In this document: piece after piece, positions 37,865 to 40,574 of the stretch
Position numbering within the stretch: the stretch's first letter is position 1
Layout: every line of letters begins with the position of its first letter
Origin: a virus
Direction: 5' to 3' (one strand)
IMG/VR virus record: IMGVR_UViG_3300029787_000117
Coordinates: 1 to 40,574 of that record
DNA: 40,574 bases
Notes under the pieces: model-generated
The model's input: the letters and a program-made list of their open reading frames with translations, nothing else
What the model was told of the DNA's origin: nothing
Databases searched by the model: none
Program-made: the position numbers and the translations under genes

Positions 37865-38400
37865 TGGGTAATAGTTTAAGATTTTTAAAACAAGTAAGTT
37901 TTAGTGATGTTACTGCAGGAGATGTTACTGATGTTTTTTCATCAGATTTTGATATATATAAAATTGTTTCAACAGGCTATGATGAAACAAGTGGAGATGC
38001 CAATAGAGCAAACATTAGATTTATAAATAGTTCAGGTTCTATTGACAGCTCATCATCGTATGACCATGCTTCATTAGCAATAGAGGCAGCAGCAAGTGGT
38101 GCTTATCCAACAGTAAAATCTAGTTCAGCAGACCACATTAACTTTGTTTTATATGATAATGGACAATCTGGAGCATCTAGTTCTGGACAAATTTATGTAT
38201 TTAATCCATTTAATTCTTCTTCTTATACATTTGTAACTTTTTCAGAATCACATTTTCAGCAAGGATATGGAGCATCTACAGAAAAAGGTGTTGGTACTTA
38301 TAAAGTACAAAGTTCTTTAACTGGTTTTAGATTATATTCAAGTGCTAGTGGTAATTTTAATGTAAGAATTAATGTTTATGGAATAAGGATAGATTCATAA
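37864..38400 (+). CDS. Tail-fibre-like protein, array type B, copy 1
   Basis: A 178-residue beta protein starting MGNSLRFLKQVSFSDVTAGD. It matches the copy at 39549 (NSLRFLKQV versus TNFQFLDKI, YEQYNIFL-like first strands, GDxxxANIRFI/GYIGLRFID, SSYDHA versus SEYSHA). It ends VYGIRIDS, the array's closing pattern. TAATG joins it to A and to C. Ser-rich exterior suits a secreted tip domain. Confidence 0.72.
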   Translation: MGNSLRFLKQVSFSDVTAGDVTDVFSSDFDIYKIVSTGYDETSGDANRANIRFINSSGSIDSSSSYDHASLAIEAAASGAYPTVKSSSADHINFVLYDNGQSGASSSGQIYVFNPFNSSSYTFVTFSESHFQQGYGASTEKGVGTYKVQSSLTGFRLYSSASGNFNVRINVYGIRIDS

Positions 38401-38906
38401 TGGGATTAGCACAAATATCAACAGATACAATATCATCTGCAGTATCTAGTGTAACCTTAACAGGCATAGATAGTGATGATGTTTATGTGGTTGCTTTTAG
38501 TAATGTTGGTGTAAATACTGATAGTTCTTATGTTTTATGTCAGGTTGGCACTACAGGTGGAGCAAGTACTACAGATTATGCAAGAGCTGAAAAAGTATTA
38601 AAGTCAAATACAGATTTTCAAAACAATAGTTCTAATTCAACTATTGAATGTCAGTTGTGTTATTTTATTGGAAATGCAACTAATGAAAAAGGAAATGGAA
38701 TTATCTATTTATATAATATGTACAATGCAAGTGAATATTCTTTTGGAACTGTTGAAACTGTTTATATGAATGCTAGTGATAATGGTTGGGGATTAGCAGG
38801 TGGTTTTGTTCATAAAGTAGCAGAACAAAATGATAGATTTGTATTTAAAAATAGTGGAAGTAATACTTTAACAAGTGGAACATTTACATTGTATAAGGTA
38901 GTGTAG
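38400..38906 (+). CDS. Tail-fibre-like protein, array type C, copy 1
   Basis: A 168-residue beta protein. It begins MGLAQISTDTISSAVSSVTL, with TLTGIDSDDVYVVAFSNVG matching TLTGIDSTYDIYVCHFDNV of the copy at 40064. Cys residues (CQVGT, CQLCYF) are unusual in this array. The ending is TFTLYKVV, a shortened version of LYG. It closes the first module; 4 untranslated bases follow before the second A gene. Confidence 0.72.
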   Translation: MGLAQISTDTISSAVSSVTLTGIDSDDVYVVAFSNVGVNTDSSYVLCQVGTTGGASTTDYARAEKVLKSNTDFQNNSSNSTIECQLCYFIGNATNEKGNGIIYLYNMYNASEYSFGTVETVYMNASDNGWGLAGGFVHKVAEQNDRFVFKNSGSNTLTSGTFTLYKVV

Positions 38907-38910
38907 AAAT

Positions 38911-39549
38911 ATGAGTTATATACCTAAAGATGCAGTAACACAATCCTTCAGAAGTAACAAGGGTGTGCTTACACCTAATCAAATTATTGAATTAGACAAT
39001 GAAAATAAATTTACAAAGTATGGACAGCTAGAACTGTTACTTACAAATGCTAGTATAAGTAGTGCATCAACAGTAGATTTTACTGGGCTTGATACTTATG
39101 GAAATTTTGATGTTTTCTTTCTTACTTTTAATGATTTAACTATTGCAAATGACAACAAAAGAATAGGTTTAGAGTTGTTAAGTAATGGTACTGCAAGTGG
39201 TACTAGCTATCATGCAGCAGCATCAGTTATGGAAACAGATGGAACTTTTACTGCTACAAAAAGCACATCTCTTCCTGGATTACGAATAACTGACAATATA
39301 GGAAGTGCTACAAATGAAAATGCAAATGGATATATACATATATATAATGCTTTAGACTCACAAAAATTTACAAATATTACTTATCATTCTACATTTGTTA
39401 ATTCATCAGGAGTTGCGGGTTTTGAATTTGGTAGTGGTGTTCACCCATTATCACGATTTGATAATGGATTAAGATTTCACCCTGACATAAATGGTAGTTC
39501 TACTTTTACAGGTGGTAGTTTTAGTTTGTATGGAATAAGGAATTATTAA
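38911..39549 (+). CDS. Tail-fibre-like protein, array type A, copy 2
   Basis: A 212-residue protein. The N-terminal linker (SYIPKDAVTQSFRSNKGVLT, then QIIELDNENKFTKYGQLEL) differs from copy 1 at nearly every position yet keeps the order. The beta domain from ASISSASTVDFTGLDT onward is closer. It ends SFSLYGIRNY. The linker may attach to the virion and the domain may bind host. Diverged enough to be an old duplication. Confidence 0.72.
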   Translation: MSYIPKDAVTQSFRSNKGVLTPNQIIELDNENKFTKYGQLELLLTNASISSASTVDFTGLDTYGNFDVFFLTFNDLTIANDNKRIGLELLSNGTASGTSYHAAASVMETDGTFTATKSTSLPGLRITDNIGSATNENANGYIHIYNALDSQKFTNITYHSTFVNSSGVAGFEFGSGVHPLSRFDNGLRFHPDINGSSTFTGGSFSLYGIRNY

Positions 39550-40064
39550 TGGCTACTAACTTTCAATTCTTAGATAAAATATCCTCTGGTGGAAGAGTAA
39601 CTAATTTTGATTTGCAAAATATTTTTGATAAAGGCTACGAACAATATAATATTTTTTTAAATGTAAATGATGCATCAGGTGATGGTTACATAGGTTTAAG
39701 ATTTATTGATGCCTCAGATGCAGTAATTACAGGTTCTGAATACAGTCATGCAGGAAGAGAGTTTAAATCAAACGCAGCTTTTGATAGCACTTGGAATACT
39801 GAAAATGCCTCACAAATAGCACCTATAATGACAGGTGGTGCTACAGCTACAGGTGGAGGAGCATTAGTTAGAATATTTAATGCAGATAATTCAAGTGGTT
39901 TTACTTTTGTTACTTGTCAATCATCAATGACAGAAGGCACACCTAATTTAAGAGGAACTAAAACTATAGGTGTACATGAAACTGCAGAACAAATTACAGG
40001 TGTAAGATTTCTAGGTGTTTCACATAGTTACGATACTACTGCAACTATATATGGAGTTAAATAA
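39549..40064 (+). CDS. Tail-fibre-like protein, array type B, copy 2
   Basis: A 171-residue beta protein starting MATNFQFLDKISSGGRVTNF and ending ATIYGVK. It mirrors the 37864 gene, with Gly-rich TGGATATGGGALVRIFNADN replacing the longer Ser-rich loop of copy 1. The main length change is in that loop, where binding surfaces often vary. TAATG couples it to the A gene before and the C gene after. Confidence 0.72.
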   Translation: MATNFQFLDKISSGGRVTNFDLQNIFDKGYEQYNIFLNVNDASGDGYIGLRFIDASDAVITGSEYSHAGREFKSNAAFDSTWNTENASQIAPIMTGGATATGGGALVRIFNADNSSGFTFVTCQSSMTEGTPNLRGTKTIGVHETAEQITGVRFLGVSHSYDTTATIYGVK

Positions 40065-40574
40065 TGGCAGGTAGTTTAATTTTAATAAATACAGTAGAGT
40101 GTGCAGGAGTTTCTACTGCAACATTAACTGGTATTGACAGCACTTATGATATTTATGTATGTCATTTTGATAATGTAAAAACAGGAACAGATAATAAAAA
40201 TATTGGTGTTCAAGTTACAGTAAGTGGAAGTGCTGATACATCTGCTAACTATGACCAAGCATTTGCTTTTTTTAGGACTGATACATCATATACAAATGTT
40301 AGTGCTGAAAATGGAACTTCAGTAACAATTACTGCGTCAGCAGGTAATGACGCAGGTGCAGGAAGTAATGGAACTCTTTATTTGTATAATTTTAACAATT
40401 CAGGTGAGTTTTCTTTTGTAACAGTAGAACAAGTATATAGAAACATATCACCAAATACTATGGGATATCAAGGGGGTTTTGTTAATACTGTTGCACAAAG
40501 TTGTGATGGTTTAAAATTTACAAATGAAAGTTCAGCTAATTGGGATAGTGGAACATTTAAACTTTATGGACTTA
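40064..40574 (+). CDS. Tail-fibre-like protein, array type C, copy 2 (cut by the window end)
   Basis: The frame is open to the window end and reads MAGSLILINTVECAGVSTAT, then GIDSTYDIYVCHFDNVKTGT and a Ser/Thr/Asn-rich beta body. 170 codons are visible; joining to positions 3-92 adds the end KLYGLKK. It starts by TAATG. Together with 38400 it forms the type C pair. Alignment of its last 84 bases to the window start shows one Ala/Thr difference, which suggests mixed strains in the sample. Confidence 0.75.
   Translation, partial: MAGSLILINTVECAGVSTATLTGIDSTYDIYVCHFDNVKTGTDNKNIGVQVTVSGSADTSANYDQAFAFFRTDTSYTNVSAENGTSVTITASAGNDAGAGSNGTLYLYNFNNSGEFSFVTVEQVYRNISPNTMGYQGGFVNTVAQSCDGLKFTNESSANWDSGTFKLYGL
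40491..40574. repeat. Right copy of the terminal overlap
   Basis: Matches 1-84 with two differences (see the left copy). It lies inside the last tail gene, so the contig was opened in mid-gene, as expected for a circular map rather than a natural end. Confidence 0.85.

Overview
This window looks like one complete, low-GC, tailed-phage genome assembled from the environment. The last 84 bases (40491-40574) repeat the first 84 with two mismatches, and the gene cut at the right end is finished by the reading frame at the left end. The contig is therefore best read as a circle, or a terminally redundant molecule, of about 40.5 kb. Gene content points to a marine phage. Three sequence traits suggest an actinobacterial host, perhaps one of the low-GC marine lineages: a Thr-rich linker ending in Val-Pro on an exported protein, a short holin-like protein of the r1t type, and a post-portal protein with the GGYR...SGPGALSKRTDG signature that I associate with actinophages. 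The host is an inference. There is no tape-measure or major tail-tube gene, so a podovirus-like virion is the simplest reading.

Layout. (1) 17374-40574 continuing into 1-92, + strand: the virion arm. It carries large terminase, portal, a Pro/Gln-rich protein, a 1763-residue giant protein, four further probable virion proteins, a hairpin-rich gap, scaffold-like protein, major capsid protein with a strong hairpin behind it, neck/tail proteins, then six small tail-fibre-like genes in the order A-B-C-A-B-C. (2) 119-5966, + strand: tail accessory and lysis genes, an extremely acidic exported protein, a DUF5675-like candidate lysin, holin-like proteins and a run of very small Lys/Arg-rich proteins. 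(3) 5967-16705, - strand: the early or metabolic arm. It has a SET-domain protein, two PD-(D/E)XK-like nucleases, a lysozyme-like protein, a Rad52-family annealing protein, a metallophosphoesterase, a MoxR-type AAA+ ATPase with a VWA/HExxH partner, and many tiny zinc-ribbon or unknown proteins. (4) 16706-17373: a divergent control region with hairpins, iterated motifs and a good promoter firing into the terminase.

Genes are packed tightly, and stop/start overlaps (TAATG, ATGA) are the rule, so translation is probably coupled in long operons. No DNA polymerase, primase, replicative helicase, integrase or tRNA gene was recognised, so replication probably relies on the host, with phage recombination (annealing protein plus nucleases) in support. 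The features that stand out are the duplicated three-gene tail module, the ATPase/VWA/protease pair, the SET protein facing a block of lysine-rich microproteins, an apparent ATT start on the largest gene, and five hairpin-rich non-coding stretches that may encode structured RNAs.
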